This document shows, one piece after another, positions 16,278-26,204 of a stretch of DNA of 64,000 bases; position 1 is the first letter of the stretch; each line of letters starts with the position of its first letter. The notes beneath the pieces are model-generated. The model searched no databases and was not told the DNA's origin. It saw only the letters and a list, made by a program, of their open reading frames with translations. Source of the stretch: Modicisalibacter tunisiensis (GTDB taxonomy: Bacteria > Pseudomonadota > Gammaproteobacteria > Pseudomonadales > Halomonadaceae); NCBI RefSeq assembly GCF_020148005.1, contig NZ_JAGXFD010000002.1, forward strand, positions 124,001-188,000, read 5' to 3'. Made by a program: the position numbers and the translations under genes.

Positions 16278-17483
16278 TTATCCCCCCTGGGCGGTGGCGG
16301 CCTGCGGGCGCCGCTCGCGCCGCCACAACCACACCGCCGTGGTCAGCGTCACCAGCAGCACCAGCCAGGAGCCCGCCACCACCGCCGGCCAGCCGCCGGC
16401 CTGCCACCAGGGTTCCAGATAGAAGCCGCCGAGACTCGCGCCCAGGTAGTAGCACACCAGGTACAGGGCCGAGGCGGTCCCGCGCGCCTGGGTCGCCTGC
16501 CGACTCACCCAGCTCGAGGCCATCGAGTGGCAGAAGAAGAATCCGAAGGCGTTGATGGTCAGCCCCGCCAGGATGCCGGCCAGCGACTCGCTGAGCGTGA
16601 CCAGGCTGCCCAGCATGAAGATGCCGATCCCCAGCAGCATGCACAGCGGCTGGGCCAGCCGCTGTGCCACGCGCCCGGACAGCGCCGAGCCCAGGGTGCC
16701 GCCGAGGTAGGTGACGAAGATCATCCCCAGCCACTGGGTGGTCAGGGCGTACGGCGCCTCGCTCAGGCGAAACGTCATGTAGCTGTACTGGTTGATGAAG
16801 ATCAGGAAGTTCAGCCCGCCGATCAGATAGGCCGCCAGCAGCAGCGGGTTGCCCAGGTGGGCGCGCATGCCGCCGAGTGCCACGTCGAGCCGCAGCGAGG
16901 CCGGCCGGAAGTTGCGCGCCGGCGGCAGCAGCCGCCAGAAGACCGCCAGGCAGACCAGGCTCAGCGCCCCGACGGTGAGAAAGCTCGCCTGCCAGCCGCC
17001 GTACTCGCCGGCGAAGCCGCCGATCACCCGGCCGCCGATGCCGCCCAGGGTGTTGGCGCTGATGTACAGCCCCACGGCCAGCATCAGGGCACGCCGGTCG
17101 AACTCGTCCCCCATCCAGGCAATCGCCACCGCCGGCAGCCCGCCCAGCGCCAGCCCCTGCAGGGCCCGCAGGACCAGCAGGCTGGTGAAGTCGGGTACCC
17201 AGGGCAGCAGCAGCGAGCACAGCGCCGCCACCAGCAGGCTCAGGCGCATGATCCCGCCGCGGCCGATGGCATCGGAGAGCGGGCCGTAGATCAGCAGCGA
17301 ACCGGCCAGGGTCAGGGTCGCCGCCCCCATGACCATGGCGCTGGACAGCGTCGAGACGCCGAATGCCACCCGCAGGTCGGGCAGCAGCGGCTGGGCGGCA
17401 TACAGGTTGACGAAGACGGTGAAGGAGCCCAGGCAGAGTGCCAGCGTGGCACGCCACCAGTCGCGACTGTGCGCTTCGATCAT
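16278..17483 (-). CDS. Major facilitator superfamily exporter (YnfM-like)
   Basis: Inner-membrane transporter of 401 residues with about 12 helices. The MFS loop 2-3 signature appears as GPLSDAIGRGGIMRLSL, and a second related segment follows mid-protein (ALSGRVAQRLAQP). The overall pattern resembles the YnfM/arabinose-efflux-like subfamily of small-molecule exporters. The start is placed at the ATG at 17481-17483 because a GGAGAG site precedes it; longer in-frame versions exist. It is divergent from a LysR gene 92 bases away, the standard arrangement for a regulator controlling an exporter. Substrate unknown. Confidence 0.85.
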   Translation of the reverse strand: MIEAHSRDWWRATLALCLGSFTVFVNLYAAQPLLPDLRVAFGVSTLSSAMVMGAATLTLAGSLLIYGPLSDAIGRGGIMRLSLLVAALCSLLLPWVPDFTSLLVLRALQGLALGGLPAVAIAWMGDEFDRRALMLAVGLYISANTLGGIGGRVIGGFAGEYGGWQASFLTVGALSLVCLAVFWRLLPPARNFRPASLRLDVALGGMRAHLGNPLLLAAYLIGGLNFLIFINQYSYMTFRLSEAPYALTTQWLGMIFVTYLGGTLGSALSGRVAQRLAQPLCMLLGIGIFMLGSLVTLSESLAGILAGLTINAFGFFFCHSMASSWVSRQATQARGTASALYLVCYYLGASLGGFYLEPWWQAGGWPAVVAGSWLVLLVTLTTAVWLWRRERRPQAATAQGG

Positions 17484-17575
17484 GTGTCTCTCCAGCAGTG
17501 ACGGGCGCATAGCATCGCCCATCGCGCTATCATCGGCCAAATAGTGCTTGAAGATGATAACAATCGGATTTTGTG

Positions 17576-18463
17576 ATGCCCCTGCCCTTCGACCTGCGGG
17601 CCCTGCGCGTCTTCCTCGCCGTGGCCGACCACGGCGGCTTCACGCGCGCCGCCCGCGCCCTGCATCTGGCCCAGTCCGCGGTCAGCCAGACCGTCGCCAC
17701 GCTCGAGTCACGCCTGGAGCTGACGCTCTTTCACCGCCACGAACGACGCATCACCCTGACGCCGGAAGGCGAATTGCTGCGGGACAAGGCGCGCGCCCTG
17801 CTGGAACATGCCGACGCGGTACACCTGGCGATGCGCGAGGTTCACGGGCTGGTCAAGGGGGAGGTGCGCATCGGGATTCCCTCGATGCTGGGCTCGTACT
17901 ACTTCCCGCCGCTGCTGATGGGCTTCAAGGCCCGCCATCCGGGGATTCGCCTGACGGTCGTGGAGGCCGGAACGCGGCGCCTGCAACGGATGATCGCCGA
18001 CGGCGAGCTCGACCTGGGCGTGGTCATCTCGGCCCCCGAGCTGACATCGCTGGAGCAGCATGAGTTGCTCAGCGAGGAGATGGTGGTCTGCGTGCCGCGG
18101 GAGCATCGCTTTGCCGCACGCCGGAGCGTGACCGCCGAGGAGGTCTTCAACGAGCCGCTGGTGCTCTTCCAGGACGGCTACTTCCACCGCGAGTTCGTCG
18201 ACCGCCTGGCCGGCGAACTCGGGCGTCAGCCGCAGATCGCCTTCCAGTCCAACCTCATCGCGCTGACCAAGGCGATCGTGCGCCAGGGCTTCGGCATCAC
18301 CACCTTCCTGCGCCGGGTGGTGACCGAGGCGGATCTCGCCGCGGTATCCCTGGATCCGCCCGCCTGGCTCAACCTGTCGCTGGCCTGGTCACGCGGCGCC
18401 TATCTGTCCCGTGCGGAAAGTGCCTTCGTCGACTTCGTGCTCGAGCATCGCGACCAGCTGTGA
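17576..18463 (+). CDS. LysR-family transcriptional regulator of the divergent MFS gene
   Basis: A 295-residue LysR regulator. The N-terminal winged helix reads LRALRVFLAVADHGGFTRAA with the recognition helix region LAQSAVSQTVATLE; the C-terminal effector-binding domain is of the CynR/OxyR-like fold with VRIGIPSMLGSYYFP at its first strand. The start may be the ATG at 17576 or the GTG directly before it. It lies divergent from the MFS exporter, which it probably controls; the short shared region contains the AT-rich segment AAGATGATAACAATC. The effector is not predictable. It converges with the NlpC/P60 gene with a 10-base gap. Confidence 0.87.
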   Translation: MPLPFDLRALRVFLAVADHGGFTRAARALHLAQSAVSQTVATLESRLELTLFHRHERRITLTPEGELLRDKARALLEHADAVHLAMREVHGLVKGEVRIGIPSMLGSYYFPPLLMGFKARHPGIRLTVVEAGTRRLQRMIADGELDLGVVISAPELTSLEQHELLSEEMVVCVPREHRFAARRSVTAEEVFNEPLVLFQDGYFHREFVDRLAGELGRQPQIAFQSNLIALTKAIVRQGFGITTFLRRVVTEADLAAVSLDPPAWLNLSLAWSRGAYLSRAESAFVDFVLEHRDQL

Positions 18464-18473
18464 CGCCCGCCGC

Positions 18474-19061
18474 TCACTCGCGGGCCAGCAGCCACCGCTG
18501 GGCCAGCTCCACCCGCGGCAGCGGGCGCCGCGCCTGCCAGTAGTAGCGGCGCCAGTAGACGTTGTCGAGCCGCGAGAGCTTCACTCCCCGGGAGGTGGAG
18601 GCATGCAGGAAACGCCCGCTGCCGACATAGACCCCCACATGGTTGTAGGGCCCGGGCGGACGGAAGAAGACCAGGTCGCCGGCCTTGAGATCGTCGCGAG
18701 TGACCTGCTCACCCTCACGTACCTGGTCGTCGGTGGTGCGCGGCAGGGCCACCGCAAACGCCTCGCTGAAGATGCGCTGCATCAGTGCCGAGCAGTCGAT
18801 GCCGTGGCGGCTGTCGCCACCCAGCACATAGGGGGTACCGACCCAGCGCTCGTGCTCGTCGAGCAGCGCCTCGCGGACCAGCCCGGGCGACGCCCGCCGG
18901 AATCGCAGCACCTGCTCGGCCAGACGATCGGCGGGCCCGTCGCTCCTCGGTGACGGCCCCGCGGCCGACTCGCGCGGCGCGGCGGACTGGGTTGACGGTG
19001 TGGCGGCACAGCCGGCCAGTAGCCCGGCCATTGCCAGGGCGGACACGCAGACACGAAGCAT
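18474..19061 (-). CDS. NlpC/P60 (C40) cell-wall hydrolase lipoprotein
   Basis: Predicted outer-membrane or periplasmic lipoprotein of 195 residues. The signal ends in a clear lipobox (LLAGC, Cys about residue 18), followed by a Ser/Pro/Ala-rich linker. The C40 peptidase domain (about 60-180) has the catalytic Cys in DCSALMQRIF, the His in HVGVYVGSG and a downstream polar residue in FLHAST. Such enzymes (MepS/NlpC type) cleave peptidoglycan stem peptides or cross-links. No partner genes are adjacent. The upstream 220 bases to the DUF1266 stop contain GC-rich hairpins (for example AAGCCC-GGC-GGGCTT near 19230). Confidence 0.9.
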   Translation of the reverse strand: MLRVCVSALAMAGLLAGCAATPSTQSAAPRESAAGPSPRSDGPADRLAEQVLRFRRASPGLVREALLDEHERWVGTPYVLGGDSRHGIDCSALMQRIFSEAFAVALPRTTDDQVREGEQVTRDDLKAGDLVFFRPPGPYNHVGVYVGSGRFLHASTSRGVKLSRLDNVYWRRYYWQARRPLPRVELAQRWLLARE

Positions 19062-19281
19062 CCAGCGACCCCATCGCGACGCAGGAACCGACCCGCCGTG
19101 ACCTCCACGGGGAGCATGTCGCTGGGGGAGTGATGCCCGGGTACCACTCCCTCAGCGGCCTGGCGTCGGCCCTGACCGAACAGTGAATTGGCGCGGGGCC
19201 TGAGCCCCGGCCCCTTCGGCCGATGATAGGCAAGCCCGGCGGGCTTGTCATCCGCGACCAACGGCGGCCCCGAAGGGCGTA

Positions 19282-21756
19282 TCAGTGCAGCGTGCGGACA
19301 TCTCCCGGCAGGGTGTCGATGTGCAGGGGCGACGAGTGACGCGGCCGGGCCCCGGGGAAGTCGAGGCTCGCCCAGGCGCCGGCCAGCGGCGGCGCCCCGC
19401 TCAGCCAGGCCGTCAGCGCCTGTCGGAAGCTGTCGAGCAGTGTCTGGCGATCCTCCGTCTCGCCCATGAAGAAGGAAAAGCCGGCATACAGGCCGCGGGC
19501 ATAATCCCGCCAGTTGCCATAGTGCGTGCGGGCCAGGCCCAGGGCGGTGTCCAGCAGCGCCTCGTAGGTCTCGCGATCGAGCCAGCCCATGCCCCGGCCG
19601 GCCGCGGCGATGTCCACGGCCTGGGCGACATCCCAGGCGGTCATGTCGATGTCGTTGCAGCCATCGACATTGTCCCGCACCCGCCGCAGCCGCAGCAGGT
19701 GATTGCGCGCCTCCTCGTCGCAGTCGCCGGACTCGAGGATGGCGATCTCCTCGTCGAGCCGTCGCGCATTGAGGGTGTAGGGCGCGTAGTTGATCTGGTA
19801 CTCCTGCCGATCGCCCACCTCGAGCAGGAACGTCAGGAAGTCGCCGAGCTCCGCGGCGCTGTTGAGGGCGTACTGCGACTCCAGCCATTCGCCCAGCGCC
19901 GCCTGCTCATGGCGGCTTTCCGGCTGCGGCTCCGCCCAGGGGCCGGCATTGAGCGGCCCCGCCAGCGCCAGCGCGGTGAACCGCTCCAGCGACGGGCGCG
20001 GGCCGGGCTCGCGCCAGGCCGTCTGCCGCCAGTCCAGCCAGTGGAACGGGCTGCCCGGGTCGTCGCGGTGCCAGCGGATCTCGTGAAGCAGCGTATCGTC
20101 GGGCAGCTCGGGCAGTGCCGTCTCCCAGGCGGCCCAGGCATCGAGCAGCCGCCGCGCGTCCGGGTAGAAGCGGCACAGCACCCCGCGCAGCGACTCGGTC
20201 AGCGCGGCGATGCCCTCGGGATCGAAGTCGCCGCTGTCGCTCGCCATCAGCAGGTAGAAAGCGTACTTCTCGGCCATGTACACCGTGGCGGCATGGCGGG
20301 CACAGTGCTTGAGGCCGTCACGCAGGGCCACCGCCTCGGAGGCCGGGCGACCGAGCCCGGTTTCCAGCGAGGGCAGCGTGCCGTGCCGGGCATCCACGGC
20401 CAGCTGGTTGAGATGGTGCACCTGGGCCGGCAGCCAGAACCGCGCCATGCCCTGCACGCCCTCGTCGGGAAACAACCCCAGGGTCTCCTGCAGGTAGCGG
20501 CGCACGTCCTGCTGCCGCGCGGTCTCGATGGGGGTGGCCACGCCCTGCCGGTAGAGCAGATCGGGCTCGCGGACCGCGGCCATCGCCAGCAGCCAGTGGC
20601 GGGCCTCCTGGCGCCAGCCGCGCATCGCCCGGCGCGAGGCCTCGCGAGCCGGCTCGTCGAGCAGTTCGGCCAGCGGCTCCCGCCAGGGGCTGAGCGGCGA
20701 ATGCAGCAGCAGCGCCCAGTCCCGCGCATGCGAGGCCATGCCGTCGCGACCGTCGAACAGGCTGCGCCCGCGCTGATAGGCCAGGGTCACCGCGGTCCAG
20801 TCGCTGTAGCGTCGCATCAGCAGGTCGGCCGCATGCCCGGCGAACTGCTCGGCCTCCTCGGGCTCGAGCCAGCCCAGGGCGGCGCCGGCACAGGCCAGGT
20901 CCACCAGCCGCAGCCAGTCCCAGGCCGCCCACTCCAGCGGCTCGCCCCGCGACAGGAAGCCCAGCATGACCTTGCCGTAGCGCCGCTGCTCGCCCAGCCC
21001 GTTGAGCCACGCCTGACGGGCGTCACCGTCCCGCTCGAGCAGGCGCGCCGCGTCGATGTCCCAGCCGTAGCGATGTCCCTGCGAGGCCAGCCACAGCAGC
21101 ACGCGGATCAGCTCGTCGCGCCCGCGGATCTGCCAGCCCTGGTCCAGCCAGGCTGCGGCATCCGGCCAGTCGGGAAGACGACTCGGCGGCAGCACCAGCA
21201 GCGGCGCGAAGGCGGCGCGGAGTCGCCAGGCGCCCGGCGCCTCCGGCCACGGCGTGCCCGCGACACGGCGGTTCAACGCGCCCTCCAGATGCTCCCAGGT
21301 GACGCCATCGCCCTCGGCTTCGAGAGCCGACAGGGCCTCGCCGGCCAGCGCAAAGGCCTCGTCGCCATGGTGCCATCCGCCATCGCGGCGTGCCTGGCGC
21401 AGCGCCTCCAGCCAGGCGTCCAGCGAGGCATGATGCCGATGGATGTCATGACCCAGGGCCTGCAGCCAGGCCGCCACGCGCTCGGCGGGCAGCCACCGGG
21501 CGGCCGCGGCCAGCGCCAGCAGCTCCAGGGCCTCCAGCTGCGCCTGCGGGTTGGCCCTCCCCCCGGGCAAGGCCTCCAGAAGCCGCCATGCCAGCTCGCC
21601 GCGCTCCGGCACGCCCAGCTGGACGAGTCGCTCGGTGGCCAGGGCCGGCTCCAGCGATGTGGGATCGGGGTCAAAGGTCCAGCCACATAACACCAGCTGT
21701 TGGGCCCACCAGGCATAGAGCGGATCGACCAAGGCACACCTCTGTTGAATTGGCAT
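19282..21756 (-). CDS. Large DUF1266 protein with internally duplicated module
   Basis: Predicted cytosolic protein of 824 residues related to the DUF1266 group (E. coli YbeU/YbeR type). No catalytic motif or membrane span is visible. Two copies of one pattern occur: AAWDWLRLVDLACAGAALGW...YSDWTAVTLAYQRG at about 270-330 and TAWDVAQAVDIAAAGRGMGW...YGNWRDYARGLYAG at about 705-765. These align residue by residue in spacing, so the gene arose by internal duplication and divergence. The start is the ATG at 21754-21756; longer in-frame starts would give a non-family N terminus. It stands alone between the NlpC gene and divergent gabT. Function is unknown. Confidence 0.75.
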   Translation of the reverse strand: MPIQQRCALVDPLYAWWAQQLVLCGWTFDPDPTSLEPALATERLVQLGVPERGELAWRLLEALPGGRANPQAQLEALELLALAAAARWLPAERVAAWLQALGHDIHRHHASLDAWLEALRQARRDGGWHHGDEAFALAGEALSALEAEGDGVTWEHLEGALNRRVAGTPWPEAPGAWRLRAAFAPLLVLPPSRLPDWPDAAAWLDQGWQIRGRDELIRVLLWLASQGHRYGWDIDAARLLERDGDARQAWLNGLGEQRRYGKVMLGFLSRGEPLEWAAWDWLRLVDLACAGAALGWLEPEEAEQFAGHAADLLMRRYSDWTAVTLAYQRGRSLFDGRDGMASHARDWALLLHSPLSPWREPLAELLDEPAREASRRAMRGWRQEARHWLLAMAAVREPDLLYRQGVATPIETARQQDVRRYLQETLGLFPDEGVQGMARFWLPAQVHHLNQLAVDARHGTLPSLETGLGRPASEAVALRDGLKHCARHAATVYMAEKYAFYLLMASDSGDFDPEGIAALTESLRGVLCRFYPDARRLLDAWAAWETALPELPDDTLLHEIRWHRDDPGSPFHWLDWRQTAWREPGPRPSLERFTALALAGPLNAGPWAEPQPESRHEQAALGEWLESQYALNSAAELGDFLTFLLEVGDRQEYQINYAPYTLNARRLDEEIAILESGDCDEEARNHLLRLRRVRDNVDGCNDIDMTAWDVAQAVDIAAAGRGMGWLDRETYEALLDTALGLARTHYGNWRDYARGLYAGFSFFMGETEDRQTLLDSFRQALTAWLSGAPPLAGAWASLDFPGARPRHSSPLHIDTLPGDVRTLH

Positions 21757-21970
21757 GAGCGGAAATTCGGGCGGGATAGTGTAGCGGAATCCCCGGCGTT
21801 CGCCGATGGTCACGACGCCCTTCGCGGCACACGGCGCGTCATGCCGGCTTGCCGGATTCACCTTCCGTGTACGACGCTTTCAACAAGCGTGCCGTCTCGA
21901 CGCCCCGCGGGACGCCGAATGAGCGTGCCGCTCCTCGCATCGCCCTTCACCCGGTACCCAGGAGGTCAGC

Positions 21971-23248
21971 ATGAACAACGCCCAGCTCAATGAACTCAAG
22001 CAGCGCTACGTCGCCAGCGGCGCCGCCAGCCCGGCCACGCAGTTCGCCGATCGTGCGGAAAACGCCGAGCTGTGGGACGCCGACGGCAAGCGCTTCATCG
22101 ACTTCGCCGGCGGCATCGGTGTCCTCAACATCGGGCATCGCCATCCGAAGGTGGTCGAGGCGGTCAAGGCCCAGCTCGACAAGGTGATGCATACCTGCCA
22201 GACGGTCATGCCCTACGAGGGCTACGTGCGGGTGGCCGAGCGGCTCAGCCAGCTCACGCCGGTGCGCGGCCACGCCAAGGTCATGCTCGCCAACTCCGGC
22301 GCCGAGGCGCTGGAGAATGCCGTCAAGGTCGCGCGCGCCGCCACCGGCCGGAACAACGTCATCTGCTTCGACGGCGGCTACCACGGTCGGACGTTCATGA
22401 CCATGGCGATGAACGGCAAGGTGGCGCCCTACGCCACGGACTTCGGCAGCATGCCGGGCAACGTCTTCCGCGCGCCCTACCCGGTGCCCTATCACGGCGT
22501 CAGCGAGGACGAGGCGCTGCGCGGCCTGAAGATGGCCCTCAAGACCGACGCCAACCCCAGGGACACCGCGGCCATCGTGCTCGAGCCGGTACTCGGCGAA
22601 GGCGGCTTCTACGCCGCGCCGACGAGCTTCCTGGAAAAGGTCCGCGAGATCTGCGACGAGCACGGCATGCTGATGATCGCCGACGAGGTGCAGAGCGGCT
22701 TCGGGCGCACCGGCAAGCTGTTCGCCATCGAGCACAGCGGTGTCGAACCCGACATCATCACCATGGCCAAGAGCATGGCCGACGGCATGCCGATCTCCGC
22801 GGTGGTGGGCACCGACAAGCACATGGACGCTTCCGGCGGCAACTCGCTGGGCGGCACCTACACCGGCAGCCCGGTGTCCTGTGCCGCGGTACTGGCGGTG
22901 CTTGACGTCTTCGAGGAGGAGGACATTCTCGGCAAGAGCCGGGCGCTGGGCGACAAGCTGGCCAAACGGTTCAGCCAGTGGCAGCAGGACTTCGCCTGTG
23001 TCGACCACCCGCGCAACCTGGGCGCCATGGCGGCGTTCGAGCTGGTCACCGACAAGAACGCCCACACGCCCGATGCCGACCTGGCCGGGGCGCTGTGCAA
23101 GCGGGCCCGCGAGAAGGGGCTGATCCTGCTTTCCTGCGGCCTCTACGGCAACACCATCCGCTTTCTGATGCCGGTGACCATCGGTGACGACGTGCTCGAG
23201 GAAGGACTGGCCATCATCGAGGAGTGCCTGACCGAACTGAGCGGCTGA
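21971..23248 (+). CDS. gabT: 4-aminobutyrate aminotransferase GabT
   Basis: PLP-dependent class III aminotransferase, 425 residues, converting GABA and 2-oxoglutarate to succinate semialdehyde and glutamate. The PLP lysine is Lys267 in MAKSMADGMP; other landmarks are NSGAEALENAVKVAR, FDGGYHGRT and the cofactor aspartate in IADEVQSGFGRTG. Length and motifs match bacterial GabT. A strong AGGAGG site precedes the ATG. No gabD is adjacent in this window. Putrescine or lysine-derived omega-amines are possible alternative substrates, since the family is not sharply separable by eye. Confidence 0.9.
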   Translation: MNNAQLNELKQRYVASGAASPATQFADRAENAELWDADGKRFIDFAGGIGVLNIGHRHPKVVEAVKAQLDKVMHTCQTVMPYEGYVRVAERLSQLTPVRGHAKVMLANSGAEALENAVKVARAATGRNNVICFDGGYHGRTFMTMAMNGKVAPYATDFGSMPGNVFRAPYPVPYHGVSEDEALRGLKMALKTDANPRDTAAIVLEPVLGEGGFYAAPTSFLEKVREICDEHGMLMIADEVQSGFGRTGKLFAIEHSGVEPDIITMAKSMADGMPISAVVGTDKHMDASGGNSLGGTYTGSPVSCAAVLAVLDVFEEEDILGKSRALGDKLAKRFSQWQQDFACVDHPRNLGAMAAFELVTDKNAHTPDADLAGALCKRAREKGLILLSCGLYGNTIRFLMPVTIGDDVLEEGLAIIEECLTELSG

Positions 23249-23333
23249 GCGACGCCACAGCACCGGGCAGGCAAGACAGCGAGAGCAGTCAGGACAGCCA
23301 TCAAAGGAGAGACAAGGTAGAACCGCCCGCCCG

Positions 23334-23365
23334 GGCACCGCGCCTCGTCCTCGAGACGCGGTGCC
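23334..23365. terminator. Bidirectional terminator-like hairpin after gabT
   Basis: A 9-bp perfect outer stem (23334-23342 with 23357-23365) encloses a second CTCG/CGAG stem. It lies between the convergent ends of gabT and the YeaQ-like gene. No T run follows, so the termination role is only probable. Confidence 0.45.
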
Positions 23366-23370
23366 GGCGG

Positions 23371-23616
23371 TCATGACGACTTGCGCAGCTTGGCGACGGC
23401 CCACAGCAGCACCACCGCACCGACCGTGGCGGTCACCAGCGAGCCGATGAAGCCGCTCGAGGACAGCCCCAGCAGGCTGAACAGAAAGCCGCCGATCAAG
23501 GCGCCGACGATGCCCACCCCGATGTTGCCGAGGATGCCGAAGCCCCCGCCGCGCATGATGTTGCCGGCGATCCAGCCGGCCAGCCCACCGATGATCAACC
23601 ACAGAATCAAGCCCAT
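23371..23616 (-). CDS. GlsB/YeaQ/YmgE family small membrane protein
   Basis: An 81-residue inner-membrane protein of the transglycosylase-associated (GlsB/YeaQ/YmgE) family. Three hydrophobic spans are visible, with the diagnostic glycine-rich pattern IIGGLAGWIAGNIMRGGGFG, then GNIGVGIVGALIGGFLF and a last span before a basic C terminus (AKLRKSS). These proteins are commonly stress-induced; their biochemical role is unknown despite the family name. The start chosen (ATG 23614-23616) has a GGAGG site 5-6 bases upstream on the reverse strand. Probably monocistronic. Confidence 0.87.
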   Translation of the reverse strand: MGLILWLIIGGLAGWIAGNIMRGGGFGILGNIGVGIVGALIGGFLFSLLGLSSSGFIGSLVTATVGAVVLLWAVAKLRKSS

Positions 23617-23676
23617 AGCGGCCTCCTTGCGTTGCACGATTCGTGAGGATGTGCGCTCAGGGTGCCACAGGCGCCC

Positions 23677-24222
23677 TCAGAAAGACGACCCCGGCTGACG
23701 CAGGAAGTCGACCTCCTCGGGCGTCGACGCGCGGCCCAGGACGGCATTGCGATGCGGGTAGCGGCCGAAGCGCTCGAGAATGCGCCGGTGGCGATGCTCG
23801 GACTCGAGATTGTCTTCCAGACCCGGCTGATCGAACAGCCGCACGGCCTCGTCGTGGATGCGCAGCGACTCGCTGTGCATGTAAGGCATGTACAGAAACG
23901 CCCGCTGCACCGTCTCGAGCTCGGCATCGGCGCCCCCGGCGACGGCCTCCTGCGCCAGCACCAGCGCCTGGGCGTCCTGGGCGAAGGCCTCGGGGCGGTC
24001 GCGAAACAGGTTGCGCGAGAACTGGTCGAGCACGAGGATCTCCGCCAGGCGGCCGCGGGGCGAGGCGCGCCAGCTCCATAGCTCGCCGGCATGGGCCGCC
24101 TGCCATGTGGCGAGAAAGCGCGTCTCGATGCGCCGATCGAGAGCCGGGTCCTTGCGGAACCACTGGCGGGGCGCGAGCTCCCGGAACCAGAAATCGAGCA
24201 CGCTTTCGTGGGCTTCGGTCAT
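23677..24222 (-). CDS. DUF924 family protein
   Basis: Conserved cytosolic protein of 181 residues. The DUF924 pattern is complete: VLDFWFRELAPRQWF at the N terminus, VLDQFSRNLFRD in the middle, YMPYMHSESL, and FGRYPHRNAVLGR-STPEE near the C terminus. The conserved His and aromatic residues suggest a helical, tetratricopeptide-like fold; no enzymatic role is established that I know of. The ATG at 24220-24222 has a strong GGAGGAG site upstream; a longer in-frame version would include non-conserved residues. Divergent from the symporter gene. Confidence 0.84.
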   Translation of the reverse strand: MTEAHESVLDFWFRELAPRQWFRKDPALDRRIETRFLATWQAAHAGELWSWRASPRGRLAEILVLDQFSRNLFRDRPEAFAQDAQALVLAQEAVAGGADAELETVQRAFLYMPYMHSESLRIHDEAVRLFDQPGLEDNLESEHRHRRILERFGRYPHRNAVLGRASTPEEVDFLRQPGSSF

Positions 24223-24467
24223 GCCAGTCTCCTCCCGGGGATTCGGCGTCGTGCCCAGGCAGGAGCCAGGGCACTCGACAGGACGCAAGCGCTTGGTCTT
24301 AAGCATATTTCAGGGCGTTTAACAATACTATGTCCGACAAATGGATAATGGCAGAATCGATTCACGCCCATATACTTTCGCCTCGCCGTGAGACGCAGCG
24401 GAGCCTGCTCAAGCCGATACAGCCACCCGGCTGCATCGACAAGCCACTCAAGGATTCTCGACCCCCT

Positions 24468-26072
24468 ATGCACGCCCTGACCCTGATCTCGTTCCTCTTC
24501 TTCACGGGACTGGTGGCCTTCATCACCTGGCGCATCACTCGCCGCGATGACCATCACAGTACCCGAGGCTACTTTCTCGCCGGCCGCAGCCTGACCTTCC
24601 CGCTGATCGCCGGCTCGCTGCTGATGACCAACCTCTCCACCGAGCAGATGGTGGGCCTGAACGGCAGCGCCTTCACCGACGGCCTGAGCGTGATGGCCTG
24701 GGAGGTGGTCGCGGTGGTGGCCCTGGTGGCCCTGGCCCTGTTCTTCCTGCCGCGCTTCCTGCGCAGCGGCATCGCCACCGTGCCGCAGCTGCTGGAGATC
24801 CGCTTCGACGCCGGCACCCAGCTGATCTGCAACATCATCTTCCTGCTCGCCTATGCGGTGATCCTGCTGCCGATCATTCTCTACTCCGGCGCCGTGGGCC
24901 TGCAGGGCATGCTCGACTTGCCCGGGCTGACCGGCATCGAGTCCAGCACCACGCTGCTGTGGGGCACCGTCTGGGTGGTCGGCCTGATCGGCTCGATCTA
25001 CGCGCTGTTCGGCGGTCTGCGTACCGTGGCGGTCTCCGACACCCTCAACGGCATCGGCCTGCTGATCGGCGGCTTCGTGGTGGTCTACTTCGGCCTGCAG
25101 GCCGTCGGCGACGGCCACGGCGTGGCGGCCGGCTGGGAAGCGCTCAAGCAGCAGAGCCCCGACAAGCTCAACTCGATCGGCGGTGCCGACCAGCAGGTGC
25201 CTTTCGCCACCCTGTTCACCGGGGTCTTTTTGATCAACCTGTTCTACTGGACCACCAACCAGCAGATCATCCAGCGGACCTTTGCCGCCAAGACCCTGGC
25301 CGAAGGCCAGAAGGGCGTGCTGCTCACCGGTCTGCTCAAGCTGCTCGGCCCGCTCTACCTGGTGGTCCCGGGGATCATCGCCTACAACCTCTACGCGGGT
25401 GACGGCATCCGCGCCGACCAGGCCTACGGGCATCTGGTGTTCAACGTGCTGCCCCCCTACCTGACCGGCTTCTTCGCCGCGGTGATGGTCGGCGCCATCC
25501 TCTCCTCGTTCAACTCGGCGCTCAACAGCACCACCACCCTGTTCAGCCTGGGGCTGTACAAGGCGGTGATCAACAAGAACGCCACCGAGGAGCAGGTCGT
25601 CAACTCGGGCAAGATCTTCGGCTGGGTGATGGCCTTCGCCTCGATGACCATCGCACCGATGCTTGCCGGGCAGGAGAGCCTGTTCGGCTACCTGCAGAAG
25701 ATGAACGCCCTGTACTTCATCCCCATCCTCGCGGTGGTACTGGTCGGCCTGCTGACCCGGCGCGTGCCCGCGATCGCCGCCAAGATCGCGCTGATCGGCG
25801 GCTGCGTGGTGATCGCCGCCGGCTACTTCCTGCCGCCGTTCAACGGCATCCTCGATGTCCTCAACCAGTATCACTTCGTCGCCGCCGTGTTCGTGATCCT
25901 GGTGCTCGGCATGCTGCTGATCGGCAAGCTCATGCCGCGCGAGACCGAGTGGGTGCACGAGGACAGCGGCCAGGTCGACCTGACGCCGTGGAAGGGCGCC
26001 GTTCCCGCCGGGATCGTGCTGATCGTGCTGGTCATCGCGATCTACGCCTCGTTCGCCGGCGGCGTTTCCTGA
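24468..26072 (+). CDS. Sodium/solute symporter, SSS family (sugar-type)
   Basis: Inner-membrane Na+-coupled transporter of 534 residues with about 13-14 helices. The start at 24468 ([14 protein letters not shown]) gives the usual short periplasmic N terminus before helix 1; an upstream in-frame extension of 46 residues is not family-like. SSS features include [40 protein letters not shown] and the sodium-site helix [19 protein letters not shown]. The last motif is closest to the sugar-transporting SGLT-like branch (YidK/vSGLT), so a sugar or sugar-like substrate is likely, which is inference. It is probably monocistronic with a hairpin following the stop. Confidence 0.87.
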   Translation: MHALTLISFLFFTGLVAFITWRITRRDDHHSTRGYFLAGRSLTFPLIAGSLLMTNLSTEQMVGLNGSAFTDGLSVMAWEVVAVVALVALALFFLPRFLRSGIATVPQLLEIRFDAGTQLICNIIFLLAYAVILLPIILYSGAVGLQGMLDLPGLTGIESSTTLLWGTVWVVGLIGSIYALFGGLRTVAVSDTLNGIGLLIGGFVVVYFGLQAVGDGHGVAAGWEALKQQSPDKLNSIGGADQQVPFATLFTGVFLINLFYWTTNQQIIQRTFAAKTLAEGQKGVLLTGLLKLLGPLYLVVPGIIAYNLYAGDGIRADQAYGHLVFNVLPPYLTGFFAAVMVGAILSSFNSALNSTTTLFSLGLYKAVINKNATEEQVVNSGKIFGWVMAFASMTIAPMLAGQESLFGYLQKMNALYFIPILAVVLVGLLTRRVPAIAAKIALIGGCVVIAAGYFLPPFNGILDVLNQYHFVAAVFVILVLGMLLIGKLMPRETEWVHEDSGQVDLTPWKGAVPAGIVLIVLVIAIYASFAGGVS

Positions 26073-26098
26073 ACGCCCCGCCCGCGACACGCCCTCGA

Positions 26099-26125
26099 CG
26101 ACCCCGCCCCTTCGGCGGGGTCGTT
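26099..26125 (+). terminator. Terminator-like hairpin after the symporter gene
   Basis: A perfect 10-bp stem (26099-26108 with 26114-26123) with a 5-base loop lies 27 bases after the symporter stop. Only TT follows, so termination efficiency is uncertain. Confidence 0.6.
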
Positions 26126-26204
26126 GCATTCCGGGCCTCATGACTTGCCACGCCCGCCAATCGCCCGCAGATTAGGGGCTGAATTTCCGGCGGACCCGTT
26201 CATC

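Noticed and set aside
19285-21690. Open frame of about 800 codons antisense to the DUF1266 gene
   Set aside because: Low-complexity Arg/Gln/Gly-rich product without motifs; the sense strand product has internal homology and better signals.
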